Both the position numbers and the translations under genes were made by a program. This document shows positions 8,455-17,552 of a stretch of 64,000 nucleotides of DNA, piece by piece; the stretch's first letter is position 1, and every line of letters starts with the position of its first letter. The DNA comes from Halorussus rarus (GTDB taxonomy: Archaea; Halobacteriota; Halobacteria; Halobacteriales; Haladaptataceae), in contig NZ_QPMJ01000003.1 of assembly GCF_003369835.1 (NCBI RefSeq), forward strand, positions 62,001-126,000, read 5' to 3'. The notes under the pieces were generated by a model. That model worked only from the letters and a program-made list of their open reading frames with translations. It searched no databases and had not been told where the DNA came from.

Positions 8455-9600
8455 ATGAGCGACCAACAGCCCGCGACCGAGACCGACCTGCCCGCGGCGC
8501 TCGCCGACGCCGACGCCGCCTACCGCGAAATCGACGACCGCATCGCCGAGTACGGCGAGGGGACCGTCGAAGCGCTCGCCGACGCCTACGACGAGGCGAC
8601 CCGCCTGCTCGACCGCTACGAGGGCCAGGCCACCGGCACCGGCCGCGAGAACTTCAAGAACTTCATCCAGTTCCAGGAGCAGTTCGGCACGCTCGTCGAG
8701 GACCTGTCCGACGACCTGCCCGAGCGCGACGCCTTCGAGGCCGCGAACGACCGGTTCGACAAGCGCCGGCTGAGCGAGGCCGACTTCGCGGCCGCCCGAG
8801 ACCGCCTCGAAGCCGCGAGCGACATCGCCGGCCTGCTCGACGAGCGCCGCGAGGCGCTGGCCGAGTACCGCGAGGTCCGGCGCGACGTCGGGCGCGCGCT
8901 CGCCGACGTCAGGGAGGAGATCGACGACCGCGAGCGGCTGGTCGAACTCGACGCGGCCGACCTCGACGCGCCGGTCGAGGAGATCCGCGACCCCGTCGAG
9001 ACGTACAACGACGCCGTGAGCGAGGCGTTCGCCGCGTTCAAGGCCGACGCCAGCGCCCGCGAACTGCTGGACTTCCTGGCCGCGACCCGCGACTACTCGC
9101 TGGTCGGGTTCCGCGACCCGCCCGAGAGCCTCCGGCGGTTCGTCGAGTCGAGCGACACCGGCACCGAGCCGGTCCCCGACCTGCTGGAGTACGCCCGCTA
9201 CTCGAACTCCAAGCTCGACCACTACGTCGACGACCCGGCCGCGCTCAAGCGCGCCGTGGCGACAAACGAGACGTACCTCGAACGGCTGGACGCCGAGCCC
9301 CTGCAACTGGCGTGGCCGCCCCAGCCCGCGTCGGAGCTCCGGTGGCGAGTCGACGAACTGGTGTCGGTCGTCGCCCGGTTCGCGCCCGAGGACGTGGTGG
9401 CGGCGCTCCGCGAGGTCCAGTCGGTCGTCCGCGACGAGGAGCGGTTCGAGCACCTCCGGACCGTGGCCGAGGCCCGGACCGAGCTCTCGGCGGCCGAGCG
9501 CGAGAAGGTGGCCAGCGGGGCCGTCGAGGACGAACTCGACGTCCTCCGGGAGCGAAAGCGGCGACTCGAGGAGGCGCTGGCGGAGTACCCCGAGCGGTAG
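8455..9600 (+). CDS. Haloarchaeal coiled-coil protein, unknown function
   Basis: 381 residues, very acidic, no signal or membrane segment. Long stretches (about residues 15-60, 100-190 and 310-375) are rich in Ala, Glu, Arg, Asp and Leu in heptad-like spacing, indicating extended helices or coiled coils. The middle (about 190-300) is more compact and contains proline, tyrosine and tryptophan positions. It starts 23 bases after hisI and may share its transcript, but nothing links it to histidine synthesis. I do not recognise a family with known function; an architectural or scaffold role is only a guess. Confidence 0.75.
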   Translation: MSDQQPATETDLPAALADADAAYREIDDRIAEYGEGTVEALADAYDEATRLLDRYEGQATGTGRENFKNFIQFQEQFGTLVEDLSDDLPERDAFEAANDRFDKRRLSEADFAAARDRLEAASDIAGLLDERREALAEYREVRRDVGRALADVREEIDDRERLVELDAADLDAPVEEIRDPVETYNDAVSEAFAAFKADASARELLDFLAATRDYSLVGFRDPPESLRRFVESSDTGTEPVPDLLEYARYSNSKLDHYVDDPAALKRAVATNETYLERLDAEPLQLAWPPQPASELRWRVDELVSVVARFAPEDVVAALREVQSVVRDEERFEHLRTVAEARTELSAAEREKVASGAVEDELDVLRERKRRLEEALAEYPER

Positions 9601-9632
9601 CGACGGGGAGCGCGAGTCTGGCCGCGACGCGC

Positions 9633-10025
9633 TCAGGGGGCCGGCCGTCCGTAGGCGTCGCGGAGCCGTGCGGCGACGTGGCCCGTGAAACAGCCCACCA
9701 CCCCGGCGATCGGGATGCTCACGACGACGAGGCCGCCGACCTGGAGGGCGGTGAGGAGGGCGTAGTCGATCTTGTACCGGAGCACGTTCGTGGGCAGGAC
9801 GATCCAGTTGTAGCAGATGAGGACCAGCAGCGAGAGCAACACCCCGAGGACCGCCGACGCGGCGCCGTCGACGAACTCGTTCTCGTAGGAGTCGCTGTTC
9901 CAGCCCGCGACCAGTCCGCCGGCGACGAACGAGGCGGTCGAGGGGAGCAGCGAGAAGAGCGGGAAGACGACCGCGAAGACGACGGCCTGGCAGAGGGACC
10001 CGAGGTAGACGGCTTTCCTATCCAT
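9633..10025 (-). CDS. Four-helix membrane protein (DUF5518-like)
   Basis: 130 residues with four hydrophobic segments (about 6-28, 30-46, 58-80 and 92-118) separated by short loops. The glycine-rich FVAGGLVAGW and GVVGCFTGHVAARLRD pieces and the overall size resemble the haloarchaeal DUF5518 membrane family; that match is from memory and not computed. A TATA-like CTATTTACC about 30 bases upstream of the ATG supports the start. Function unknown. It is convergent with the preceding coiled-coil gene and divergent from nothing, since glmM upstream is on the same strand. Confidence 0.7.
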   Translation of the reverse strand: MDRKAVYLGSLCQAVVFAVVFPLFSLLPSTASFVAGGLVAGWNSDSYENEFVDGAASAVLGVLLSLLVLICYNWIVLPTNVLRYKIDYALLTALQVGGLVVVSIPIAGVVGCFTGHVAARLRDAYGRPAP

Positions 10026-10119
10026 TAATCGACATTCATCCGCTCCGGGTAAATAGATTTCTCCGAGAAAAAGCGGGATTCGAACAGCGTCAAGCCGCTC
10101 GCTACCCGGCGCAATCGCC

Positions 10120-11484
10120 CTACGCGTCGGCCTTCGCCGCCAGCAGCTGGCCCTCGAGCTCCTCGGCGAGCTCCTCGGCGCGGTCTGCGTCGCGGGCCTC
10201 GGCGTAGATGCGGACCATCGGCTCGGTGCCGCTTGGCCGTGCCAGCACCCAGGCGTCGCCGTAGTCGATGCGGTAGCCGTCGAGGGTCGTGGTGTCGGCG
10301 TCCGAGTCGGTGGCCTCGCGCTCGGCCGCGGCCAGGATGGCCTCGCGCTCGGCGTCGTCGTCGAACCCGATGTTGATCCGGACGTTGTGGTAGCCGTCGT
10401 AGGGCGCGACCACCTCGCTGGCCGGCCGGTCGGCCAGGAGCTCGAGGAACTTCGCGGCGGTGTAGGCGCCGTCGCGGGCCAGCCGGTAGCCGGGGAAGAA
10501 GATGCCGCCGTTGCCCTCGCCCGCGACCGGGACCGGCCGGTCCTGGCGCCGGAGCTCCCGGATGCGGGTGATGATGTTGGTCGATCCGATGGGCGTGAGT
10601 TCGAGGTAGGCGTCGCGGTCGTCGGCCACGTCGACCAGCCGCTGGGAGACGTTGACCGCCGAGACGACCGCGTCGCCGGGTTCGAGTTCGGCGGCCGCCA
10701 GCGCCGCCAGGGTGGCGTCGCCCTCGACGTACTCGCCGGTCTCGTCGTAGAAGATGGCCCGGTCGGCGTCGCCGTCGTGGGCGATACCGACGTCGGCGTC
10801 GCTGGCCCCCACGAGCCGGCCGAGGTCGCCGAGGTTCTCCGGGACGGGCTCGGGGTCCCGGCCGGGGAAGTGGCCGTCGGCCTGGCTGTTGGCGGTGACG
10901 ACCCGGCAGCCGAGCCGCCGGAAGAACTCGGGGCTGGTGAGCGCGCCCGCGCCGTGGCCCGGGTCGAGCGCGACCGTGAGGTCGGCGTCCGCGATGGTCT
11001 CGCGGTCGACCGCCGCGAGCAGCTCGTCGACGTACGCCCGGCGCACGCCCTCGACGCGCCGGCTCTCGCCGGTCCGGCTCCACGACACCGACTCGAACTT
11101 CTCGGCGAGGAACTTCTGCTCGATGCGCTCGAGCGCCTCGACGGTGAGCTCCACGCCGTCGTCGCCGACCAGTTTGACGCCGTTGTACTCCGGCGGATTG
11201 TGCGAGGCGGTTATCATCACGACCGGAATCCCCTCGCGCTCGGCGTACGCCTGCGCGCCCGGCGTGGGAACGATACCGAGCCGGTCGACGTCCGCGCCGA
11301 CGCTGGCCAGCCCGCTGGCGGCGGCGTCCGCGAGCATCCCGCCCGTGGCGCGGGTGTCCCTGGCGACCCCGACCCGATCGGCCCGCCAGGCCGTCCCCGC
11401 GGCCTTCGCGACCTTGAGCGCGAACTCCGGGGTCAGCTCCTCGTTGGCGACCCCCCGAGTACCACTCGACCCGAACACTTTCAT
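10120..11484 (-). CDS. glmM: Phosphoglucosamine mutase / phosphohexomutase
   Basis: 454 residues, full length for the alpha-D-phosphohexomutase superfamily. The N-terminus KVFGSSGTRGVANEELTPE contains the phosphate-contacting motif, the catalytic serine is Ser94 in TASHNPPEYNG, the magnesium loop is AHDGDADRAIF, the sugar-binding loop is GEGNGGIFFP, and the phosphate-binding loop is RPSGTEPMVRIYAE. The enzyme interconverts glucosamine-6-P and glucosamine-1-P (or mannose/glucose phosphates) for surface polysaccharide and glycoprotein synthesis. GEGNGG is typical of archaeal GlmM, but phosphomannomutase activity cannot be excluded from sequence. A TATA-like element lies about 27-30 bases before the ATG. 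Confidence 0.92.
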   Translation of the reverse strand: MKVFGSSGTRGVANEELTPEFALKVAKAAGTAWRADRVGVARDTRATGGMLADAAASGLASVGADVDRLGIVPTPGAQAYAEREGIPVVMITASHNPPEYNGVKLVGDDGVELTVEALERIEQKFLAEKFESVSWSRTGESRRVEGVRRAYVDELLAAVDRETIADADLTVALDPGHGAGALTSPEFFRRLGCRVVTANSQADGHFPGRDPEPVPENLGDLGRLVGASDADVGIAHDGDADRAIFYDETGEYVEGDATLAALAAAELEPGDAVVSAVNVSQRLVDVADDRDAYLELTPIGSTNIITRIRELRRQDRPVPVAGEGNGGIFFPGYRLARDGAYTAAKFLELLADRPASEVVAPYDGYHNVRINIGFDDDAEREAILAAAEREATDSDADTTTLDGYRIDYGDAWVLARPSGTEPMVRIYAEARDADRAEELAEELEGQLLAAKADA

Positions 11485-11623
11485 GCCTCAGGGTCAGGAT
11501 TCCCGGGCAAAAGTTATTCCGGAGCGTGCCGGCGCGAGCCAGAGGTTCTCAGTCGGCCCACCCGAGCTCGCGGTCGCACGTCCAATCCGAACGTTTTCAC
11601 TCCCGGGCGACCCTCCTTCGGAC

Positions 11624-12610
11624 ATGGGCATCAGCATCGACGAGAAGCGGGTGTACGGCGCCAGCGAGGGGCCGACGCCGGTGTACGTCGCCGGCGAGTT
11701 CGGCGTCGCCCGCGTGGACACCTCCGACGACCTCGTGGGCGAGTTCGGCCTCGCCCGCCGGTGTACGGCCCGCGACGCCGCGGGCCGGGACGGCCGGCTC
11801 GCTGTCGCGACCGACGAGGACGTGCTGGTCGGTGCCGGGGACGACGCCGACGGCGAAAGCACTGCGGCGACGACGTTCGAGGCCCTCGACCTCGGCCCGG
11901 CCGCGGCGGTCGGCTTCGCCCCGGACGGCCGACTGGTGGTCGCCCGCGACGACGGGACGGTCGTCCGGCGAGCGACGGGCGGCGAGACGGCCGACGGGTC
12001 CGAGTCCGGCGACTGGACCGCCCTCGGCGAACTGGCCGGCGTGCGGGCAATCGACGGCGACTTCCTCGCCGCGGAGTCCGGCGTCTACCGCGCCGCGGAC
12101 GACGGCCTGACCCGCGTCGGCCTCGACGACGCCCGGGACGTGACCGCCGCCGGCGTCCCGCTGGCCGCGACCGGCGAGGGCCTGTTCCGGCTCGGCAACG
12201 GCTGGCTGAGCGAGCGCGACGGCGCGTTCCGCGCGGTCGCCGCGGCGGAACCGACCACCGTTGACGACGACCGCCCGACGCTCCCCGAAGCGCACGCCGC
12301 GGGCGAGGACGGCCTGTTCGCCCGCGAGGGCGGCGGTGAGCGAACCGGGGGTGAGGGCGAACGAAGCGAGCCCGAACGACGGCAGACGTCGTCTGCCGGT
12401 AGCTCGCGAGCCTCGGCGGACGACGCGTCCGACGGCGAGTGGCGCGCGGTCGATCTGCCGGTCTCGGGCGACGTCGCGGCGCTGGACCGTGGCGAGGCCG
12501 GCGCCTACGCGGTCACCGAAGACGGGACCTTCCTGCTGACGGTCGGCGACGGCTGGAACCACCAGATACTCGGCCTCCGCGGCGTGCGGGCGGTCGCCGC
12601 GCCGCGGTAG
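11624..12610 (+). CDS. HVO_0234-type beta-propeller protein, unknown function
   Basis: 328 residues with repeated short beta-strand units of the form VxVATDEDVLVG, GFAPDGRLVVARDDGTVV, GDFLAAESGVYRA and YAVTEDGTFLLTVGDGWNH, which read as blades of a WD/PQQ-like propeller. No signal peptide, so probably cytoplasmic. Its neighbourhood and sequence style match a haloarchaeal family I recall as HVO_0234, whose function is not known. Residues about 237-269 form a Gly/Glu/Arg/Ser-rich insertion encoded by three consecutive hairpins, unlike the rest of the protein in composition. The ATG is chosen because in-frame sequence upstream overlaps the promoter of the divergent glmM. Confidence 0.75.
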   Translation: MGISIDEKRVYGASEGPTPVYVAGEFGVARVDTSDDLVGEFGLARRCTARDAAGRDGRLAVATDEDVLVGAGDDADGESTAATTFEALDLGPAAAVGFAPDGRLVVARDDGTVVRRATGGETADGSESGDWTALGELAGVRAIDGDFLAAESGVYRAADDGLTRVGLDDARDVTAAGVPLAATGEGLFRLGNGWLSERDGAFRAVAAAEPTTVDDDRPTLPEAHAAGEDGLFAREGGGERTGGEGERSEPERRQTSSAGSSRASADDASDGEWRAVDLPVSGDVAALDRGEAGAYAVTEDGTFLLTVGDGWNHQILGLRGVRAVAAPR

Positions 12611-12648
12611 GGCGTGCGGAGCGACGAGGCGGACCGCGATACGCGTTC

Positions 12649-12870
12649 TCAGCGCGTCGCGGCGACCAGCAGCACGAAGCCGAGGCCGACCGCGACGAGG
12701 GCGCCGACCCACATCACCACGGCCGCGAGGCTCGCGTCGACGGCCCCGCGGGTCGCCACGGAGACGACGACCAGCAGCATCGCCAGCGAGGCGAACAGCC
12801 CGAACACCAGCGGGACGGCTCTCGACACGACCGCGACTCCGCAGGCCCGCTCGATAAACCTTCGTCTCAC
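12649..12870 (-). CDS. Small two-helix membrane protein
   Basis: 73 residues with two strongly hydrophobic segments (about 14-40 and 46-70) and a basic N-terminus (RRRFIER), so the positive end probably stays inside. Small paired-helix proteins of this kind are frequent in haloarchaea and mostly uncharacterised. It lies alone between the convergent beta-propeller gene and the divergent prs. Function unknown. Confidence 0.6.
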   Translation of the reverse strand: MRRRFIERACGVAVVSRAVPLVFGLFASLAMLLVVVSVATRGAVDASLAAVVMWVGALVAVGLGFVLLVAATR

Positions 12871-12971
12871 GTCGTTCCGGACCGGCCGGGCGCGGACCGG
12901 AATCGATTCGCGTGGAGCCGGGCGAGCGCCGATTGAAAACCGATTTACCCGCCGACGTTCACCCCTCCCAC

Positions 12972-13829
12972 ATGATTGTCAGCGGGTCAGCCTCGCAGGT
13001 GCTGGCGGCCGAACTCGCGGCCGCGCTCGACGAACCCCTCGCCGGCGTCGAGTACGAGCGATTCCCGGACGGCGAACTGCTGGCGGCCGCGCCCGGGGTC
13101 GCCGCGGCGGACGTCGACCGGGTCGTGGTCGTCGCCTCGACCGTCTCCTCGGACGCCCACGTCGAACTCCTCCAGCTGCAGGACGCCGCCCGCGAGTGGG
13201 GCGCCGACGAGGTCGTGACCGTCCTGCCGTACATGGGCTACGCCCGCCAGGACGCCGCCTTCGAGGCTGGCCACCCGGTCTCGGCCCGCGCGGTCGCCCG
13301 GGCCGTCTCGTCGGGCACCGACCGCGTGCTCACGGTCAACCCCCACGAGGACGCGGTCTGCGACTTCTTTTCGGTGCCCGCCGAACCGGTCGACGCCGCG
13401 GGGCGACTCGCCGCCCCGCTGCCCGCCGACCTCGCCGACCCCGTCTTCCTCTCGCCCGACGAGGGCGCGCTCGACATCGCCGAGTCGGTCCGGGACGCCT
13501 ACGGCGCCGGCGCGGTCGACTACTTCGAGAAGACCCGGATCTCGGGGTCGGAGGTCGAACTCACCCCGAGCGACGCCGACGTGGCGGGCCGGGACGTGGT
13601 CGTGACCGACGACATCATCGCCACCGGGTCGACGATGTCGGGCGCTGTCGAGATCCTGGCCGAGAGGGGCGCCGCCCGGGTGTTCGTCACCTGCGTCCAC
13701 CCGATGCTGGCCGCCGACGCCTTCACGAAGCTCTCGAAGGCGGGCGTGGTGGGAATCTACGGGACCGACACCGTCGAGCGGCCGGTCAGCGAGGTGTCGG
13801 TCGCGCCCGTGCTCGCCGAGAAGTTGTAG
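12972..13829 (+). CDS. prs: Ribose-phosphate pyrophosphokinase (PRPP synthetase)
   Basis: 285 residues, typical of the short archaeal class. Makes PRPP from ribose-5-P and ATP for nucleotide, histidine and tryptophan synthesis. Recognised by the FPDGELL motif near the N-terminus, LPYMGYARQDAAFEAGHPVSARAVA with the flexible catalytic loop, HEDAVCDFF, and the PRPP-binding loop VVTDDIIATGSTMSGAVEIL. The ATG at MIVSGS is used; a longer reading begins in the presumed promoter. Divergent from the small membrane protein gene. Confidence 0.95.
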   Translation: MIVSGSASQVLAAELAAALDEPLAGVEYERFPDGELLAAAPGVAAADVDRVVVVASTVSSDAHVELLQLQDAAREWGADEVVTVLPYMGYARQDAAFEAGHPVSARAVARAVSSGTDRVLTVNPHEDAVCDFFSVPAEPVDAAGRLAAPLPADLADPVFLSPDEGALDIAESVRDAYGAGAVDYFEKTRISGSEVELTPSDADVAGRDVVVTDDIIATGSTMSGAVEILAERGAARVFVTCVHPMLAADAFTKLSKAGVVGIYGTDTVERPVSEVSVAPVLAEKL

Positions 13830-13900
13830 GGGCAGTTCGGTGGACTGCTCGATACGTACGCGGTCAACAACTCCTTGTTCGTAGACCTATTAACGGATCT

Positions 13901-14050
13901 ATGGCTCTCTCGGACAACATGGAGGAAGTGGAACCGACGGTGCTCATCGGACTCGGATTCGTCCTCTTTCTGATCCCCGAACCCGCGACGTCTACGCTCG
14001 GTATCGGCCTGATGTTACTGGGTATCGTCTGGTGGATCCAGTGGGCGTAA
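13901..14050 (+). CDS. Very small two-helix membrane protein
   Basis: 49 residues: a short acidic head (residues 1-12) and two hydrophobic stretches (about 13-25 and 32-48) joined by a PEPATST turn, ending WWIQWA. The head would face outside or inside depending on topology. The sequence is far more AT-rich than neighbouring genes and has a clear hydrophobic pattern, favouring a true gene. A second ATG at codon 7 is possible. Function unknown. Confidence 0.55.
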   Translation: MALSDNMEEVEPTVLIGLGFVLFLIPEPATSTLGIGLMLLGIVWWIQWA

Positions 14051-14160
14051 CACCTGTCTACTGAATCCGGTCTACCACTCGAACTTCGCTCTCCGAGCAC
14101 CGCCGGAGTCGAACTGCTGGAAATCCGCCGGGAACCGGAGGAACCCCGTCGGTTCCGACG

Positions 14161-17100
14161 CTACGCCTCGGCTTCCGCCAGCGGCGCGACCGCGATAGTC
14201 ATCTCGACGCCCTCGACGTCCCACGACTTGCGGTGGCCGTCCTCGACGTCGCCCACCTCGTCGGCGCGGACTTCCTCGCGGACGAGGTCCATGCGCTCGG
14301 CGACGAGGTCGGCCACGCGGTCGTCGGCCACGTCGAGTTCGAGGCGGACCCGCTCCTCGATGTCCAAGTCCATCTCCTTGCGCATCTCCTGGACCCGGCG
14401 GATGACCTCGCGGGCGTACCCCTCGCTCTCGATGTCCTCGGTGAGCTCGGTGTCGACGTAGACCACGCCGCGCTGGTCGCCGTCGGCGTCGAAGCCGACG
14501 CCGGTGACGCCCGCGGGCGTCTCGGTGACGAACTCGACCATCTCGTCGGTGAGTTCGACGTCCTCCCCGAGGTCGTCCGCGACCGCGGTCTCGAGCGCCG
14601 CGAGGGTCGGTTCGGCCACGCTGGCGTCGTTGAGCGCCTGCATGACCCGGCCGGCGTCGTCGCCGAACTCCGGACCGAGCACGCTCATGTCGGCCTCGGC
14701 GCTGTACCGGAGCTCGCCCCAGTCGTCGCCGGGCGCGACGACTTCGATCTCGCGGGCGTTGAGCCGGTCGGCCAGCAGGTCGCGGTGGCGCTCGACCGCC
14801 TCGACCGTGCGCTCGTCGTCCGCGGTGACCACGATGCGCGTGACGGGCCACCGGAGCTTGCGCTCGGCCTGCTGGCGGGCGTTCGAGCCGGCCTCCTCGA
14901 TGGCACGCAGCAGCGACACGTCGGTCTCGAGCTGGGCGTCCTCCCAGTACTCGTCGACCGCGGGCCAGTCGAGCATGTGGACCGTGTCGTACCCCTCCTC
15001 GCCGGTGAGGGTGCCGTAGATGGTCTCGGTGACGAAGGGGGCGTACGGCGCCAGCAGCGCGACGACCGTGGTCAGCACCTCGTAGAAGGTGGCGTAGGCC
15101 GCCAGCTTCGAGGCGCTGTCCTCCTCCTCCCACATGCGCTCGCGGACGACCTGGATGTAGAACCGCGAGACGTCCTCGACGACGAACTCCAGCAGCGCGT
15201 CGAGCGCCCGGTCCTGCCGGAACTCCTCCCAGTGGTCGGTCATCTCGGCGACGACCGTCTGGAGCCGGGCGAGCACCCACTCGTCGACCAGTTCGAGGTC
15301 GCCGTCGACGTCGTCGAGCGTGGTCTCCTGCGGGTCGAAGCCGTCGAGCCGCATGTACGGCAGCGGGAACCGGAACACGTTCCAGAGGATGTTGAGGTCC
15401 CGCTGCATCTCGGCGGTCTCGTCCCACGAGAACCGCATGTCCTCGCCCTGCGGGTTAGCCGAGAGCAGGAACATCCGCATCGGGTCCGTGCCGTGCTTCT
15501 CGATGACCTCGTGGGGGTCGACGAGGATGCCCTTGGACTTCGACATCCCGCGGCCGTCGGGCATGTTGGCGTAGCCGTGCATCAGCACCTCCTCGTAGGG
15601 GATCTCGCCGACCGCGGCGGTGCCCATGCCGAGCTGGGACCAGAACCACCCGCGGGTCTGGTCGTGGGCCTCCATGATGAGGTCGGCGGGCCACAGCTCC
15701 TCGAACCGGCTGTCGTCCTCGGGGTAGTCGAGGGTTCCCCACGAGGCGACCGAGGAGTCGAGCCACACGTCGAACACGTCCGGGACGCGGGTGTAGGTGG
15801 TGCCGTCCTCGGTGATGGTGAGGTCGTCGACGGTCCCCTTGTGGAGGTCGACGGAGTCGGGGTCGACGTCCTGGTCGACGCGCTCGGCGAGCTCCTCGCG
15901 GGTGCCGACGACCACGACGTCGTCCATCCCGCCGTCCCAGTCCTCGGGCGTCCAGATGGGGATGGGGATGCCCCAGTAGCGCTGCCGCGAGACGTTCCAG
16001 TCGGGCGCGTCCTCGACGAAATCCCGGAAGCGGTTGTCCCGGGCCCACTCGGGGTGCCACTCGCTGTCCTCGATGTTCTCCAGCAGTTCGTCCTTCACGT
16101 CGGTGATGGTGATGAACCACTGGTCGGTGACGATCTGGATGATGCCGGTGCCGCAGCGCCAGCAGTGGCCGTAGCTGTGGTGGGTCGTGCCCGCCGAGAG
16201 CATCAGGCCCGCGTCCTCCAGGTCGGCGATGATGTCGTCGTCGGCGTCCTTGACGTACTGGCCGGCGTACGCGCCCGCCCGGTCGTCGTAGACGCCGTCG
16301 CCGTCGACCGGACAGAAGATGTCGAGCCCGAGCTCGCGGCCCCGCTCGAAGTCCTCCTCACCGTGGCCCGGCGCGGAGTGGACCAGCCCGGTGCGGTCGA
16401 CCTCGACGTAGTCGGCGGTGTAGACCTGCAGAGCGCCCTCGCCGGCGGGGTGGTCGGGCACTTCCTCGTCGAGCGGGTGGTCGTACTCCCAGCCGACCAT
16501 CTCCTCGCCCGAGAACTCGCCCTCGACCTCGTAGTCGTCGTAGCGGCCCTCCTTCAGGACCTCCTCGACGCAGCCGTCGGCGAGGTAGAGGACCTCCTCC
16601 TCGCCGTCCTTCTCGGCGCGGACCTGCTGGTAGGTCACGTCGCCGTCGACCGCGACGAAGGTGTTTGCGGGGATGGTCCACGGCGTGGTGGTCCAGATGA
16701 CGAGGTAGCCCTCGCGGTCGCGTAGGGGGAACTTGACGTAGATGGAGGGGTCCTCGACGTCCTCGTACTCGACCTCGTTGTTGGCGATGGCGGTCTCGCA
16801 GCGGGGACACTGCGAGATGGAGCGCTGACCCTGCTCGACCAACCCCTTCTCGTGGGCCTGCTCGAAGCCCCACCAGGCGGCCTCCATGTACTCCGGGTTG
16901 ACGGTCTTGTACGGGTTCTCCCAGTCCATCCAGACGCCGAACGACTTGAAGTCCTCCTGGAGGCCCTCGAGCTGCTCCTCGGCGAACTCCTTGCACTCCT
17001 CGATGAAGTTCTCCTCGCCGAACTCCTCGATGTCCTTCTTGTTCTCGAAGCCGAGGTTCTCCTCGACCCGGGTCTCGATGGGCAGGCCGTGCATGTCGTA

Positions 17101-17358
17101 GCCGGGCCGGTCGGTCACGTCGTACCCGCACATTCGGAGGTACCGGATGTAGGCGTCCTTCAGCGTCTTGTTCCAGGTCGTGCCCATGTGGGCCGCCCCG
17201 GAGGTGTACGGCGGGCCGTCGACGAAGAAGTAGTCCTCGCCGTCGGCGCGGTGCTCCACGGTCTGCTCGTAGGCGTCGACCTCGTCCCAGTAGTCGAACA
17301 CCCGGTCCTCGACCTCGTGGGGTTCGTACTGGTCGTCTACTTCGCCGAACCTGCTCAT
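14161..17358 (-). CDS. ileS: Isoleucyl-tRNA synthetase
   Basis: 1065 residues, the size of archaeal/eukaryotic-type IleRS. Class Ia synthetase that charges tRNA-Ile and edits mischarged valine. The HIGH-type motif is the AHMGTTWNK segment after FFVDGPPYTSG near the N-terminus; the KMSKS motif is GRGMSKSKGILVDP. The CP1 editing domain lies between them, with several cysteine knuckles (CPRCETAI, CWRCGTG) that would bind zinc. The anticodon-binding helical domain and a C-terminal beta-rich extension follow. The ATG is preceded directly by a strong GAGGAGGT ribosome-binding site and by a TATA-like GATTTAAC about 27 bases upstream. Confidence 0.97.
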   Translation of the reverse strand: MSRFGEVDDQYEPHEVEDRVFDYWDEVDAYEQTVEHRADGEDYFFVDGPPYTSGAAHMGTTWNKTLKDAYIRYLRMCGYDVTDRPGYDMHGLPIETRVEENLGFENKKDIEEFGEENFIEECKEFAEEQLEGLQEDFKSFGVWMDWENPYKTVNPEYMEAAWWGFEQAHEKGLVEQGQRSISQCPRCETAIANNEVEYEDVEDPSIYVKFPLRDREGYLVIWTTTPWTIPANTFVAVDGDVTYQQVRAEKDGEEEVLYLADGCVEEVLKEGRYDDYEVEGEFSGEEMVGWEYDHPLDEEVPDHPAGEGALQVYTADYVEVDRTGLVHSAPGHGEEDFERGRELGLDIFCPVDGDGVYDDRAGAYAGQYVKDADDDIIADLEDAGLMLSAGTTHHSYGHCWRCGTGIIQIVTDQWFITITDVKDELLENIEDSEWHPEWARDNRFRDFVEDAPDWNVSRQRYWGIPIPIWTPEDWDGGMDDVVVVGTREELAERVDQDVDPDSVDLHKGTVDDLTITEDGTTYTRVPDVFDVWLDSSVASWGTLDYPEDDSRFEELWPADLIMEAHDQTRGWFWSQLGMGTAAVGEIPYEEVLMHGYANMPDGRGMSKSKGILVDPHEVIEKHGTDPMRMFLLSANPQGEDMRFSWDETAEMQRDLNILWNVFRFPLPYMRLDGFDPQETTLDDVDGDLELVDEWVLARLQTVVAEMTDHWEEFRQDRALDALLEFVVEDVSRFYIQVVRERMWEEEDSASKLAAYATFYEVLTTVVALLAPYAPFVTETIYGTLTGEEGYDTVHMLDWPAVDEYWEDAQLETDVSLLRAIEEAGSNARQQAERKLRWPVTRIVVTADDERTVEAVERHRDLLADRLNAREIEVVAPGDDWGELRYSAEADMSVLGPEFGDDAGRVMQALNDASVAEPTLAALETAVADDLGEDVELTDEMVEFVTETPAGVTGVGFDADGDQRGVVYVDTELTEDIESEGYAREVIRRVQEMRKEMDLDIEERVRLELDVADDRVADLVAERMDLVREEVRADEVGDVEDGHRKSWDVEGVEMTIAVAPLAEAEA

Positions 17359-17379
17359 ACCTCCTCTGTGCTCCTACGG

Positions 17380-17388
17380 AGTTAAATC
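17380..17388 (-). promoter_or_regulatory. Promoter and ribosome-binding region of ileS
   Basis: Reading on the minus strand, GATTTAACT lies about 27 bases before the ATG. Unusually for this window a Shine-Dalgarno-like GAGGAGGT also abuts the start codon, so the leader is short but not obviously leaderless in function. Confidence 0.5.
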
Positions 17389-17520
17389 GAGTTCGGTTGG
17401 GCAGTTAGGACTGTAACCGCCCGCGGTCCGGCGACCGACCTAGGGGTGACTCCGGCCGGTCCGGCGGCCGACCGACCGCCCTCGCTTCCGGTCGCCCTCG
17501 TCCTCGCCGTCGACCACACG

Positions 17521-17531
17521 TATTTTTACTA
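17521..17531 (+). promoter_or_regulatory. TATA-like element of the SHOCT gene
   Basis: TATTTTTACTA is centred 27 bases before the ATG at 17553, the classical spacing for a leaderless haloarchaeal transcript. Confidence 0.6.
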
Positions 17532-17552
17532 TCAGCGGTCCAAGCCGTCGGT

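Noticed and set aside
10387-12264. 625-codon frame spanning the glmM antisense strand and the beta-propeller gene
   Set aside because: Crosses a divergent promoter region and two recognised genes in other frames.
14233-16725. 830-codon open frame antisense to ileS
   Set aside because: Shadow of the conserved synthetase gene; in high-GC haloarchaeal DNA long antisense frames are expected, and its Val/Leu/Asp/Gly-only composition has no domain pattern.
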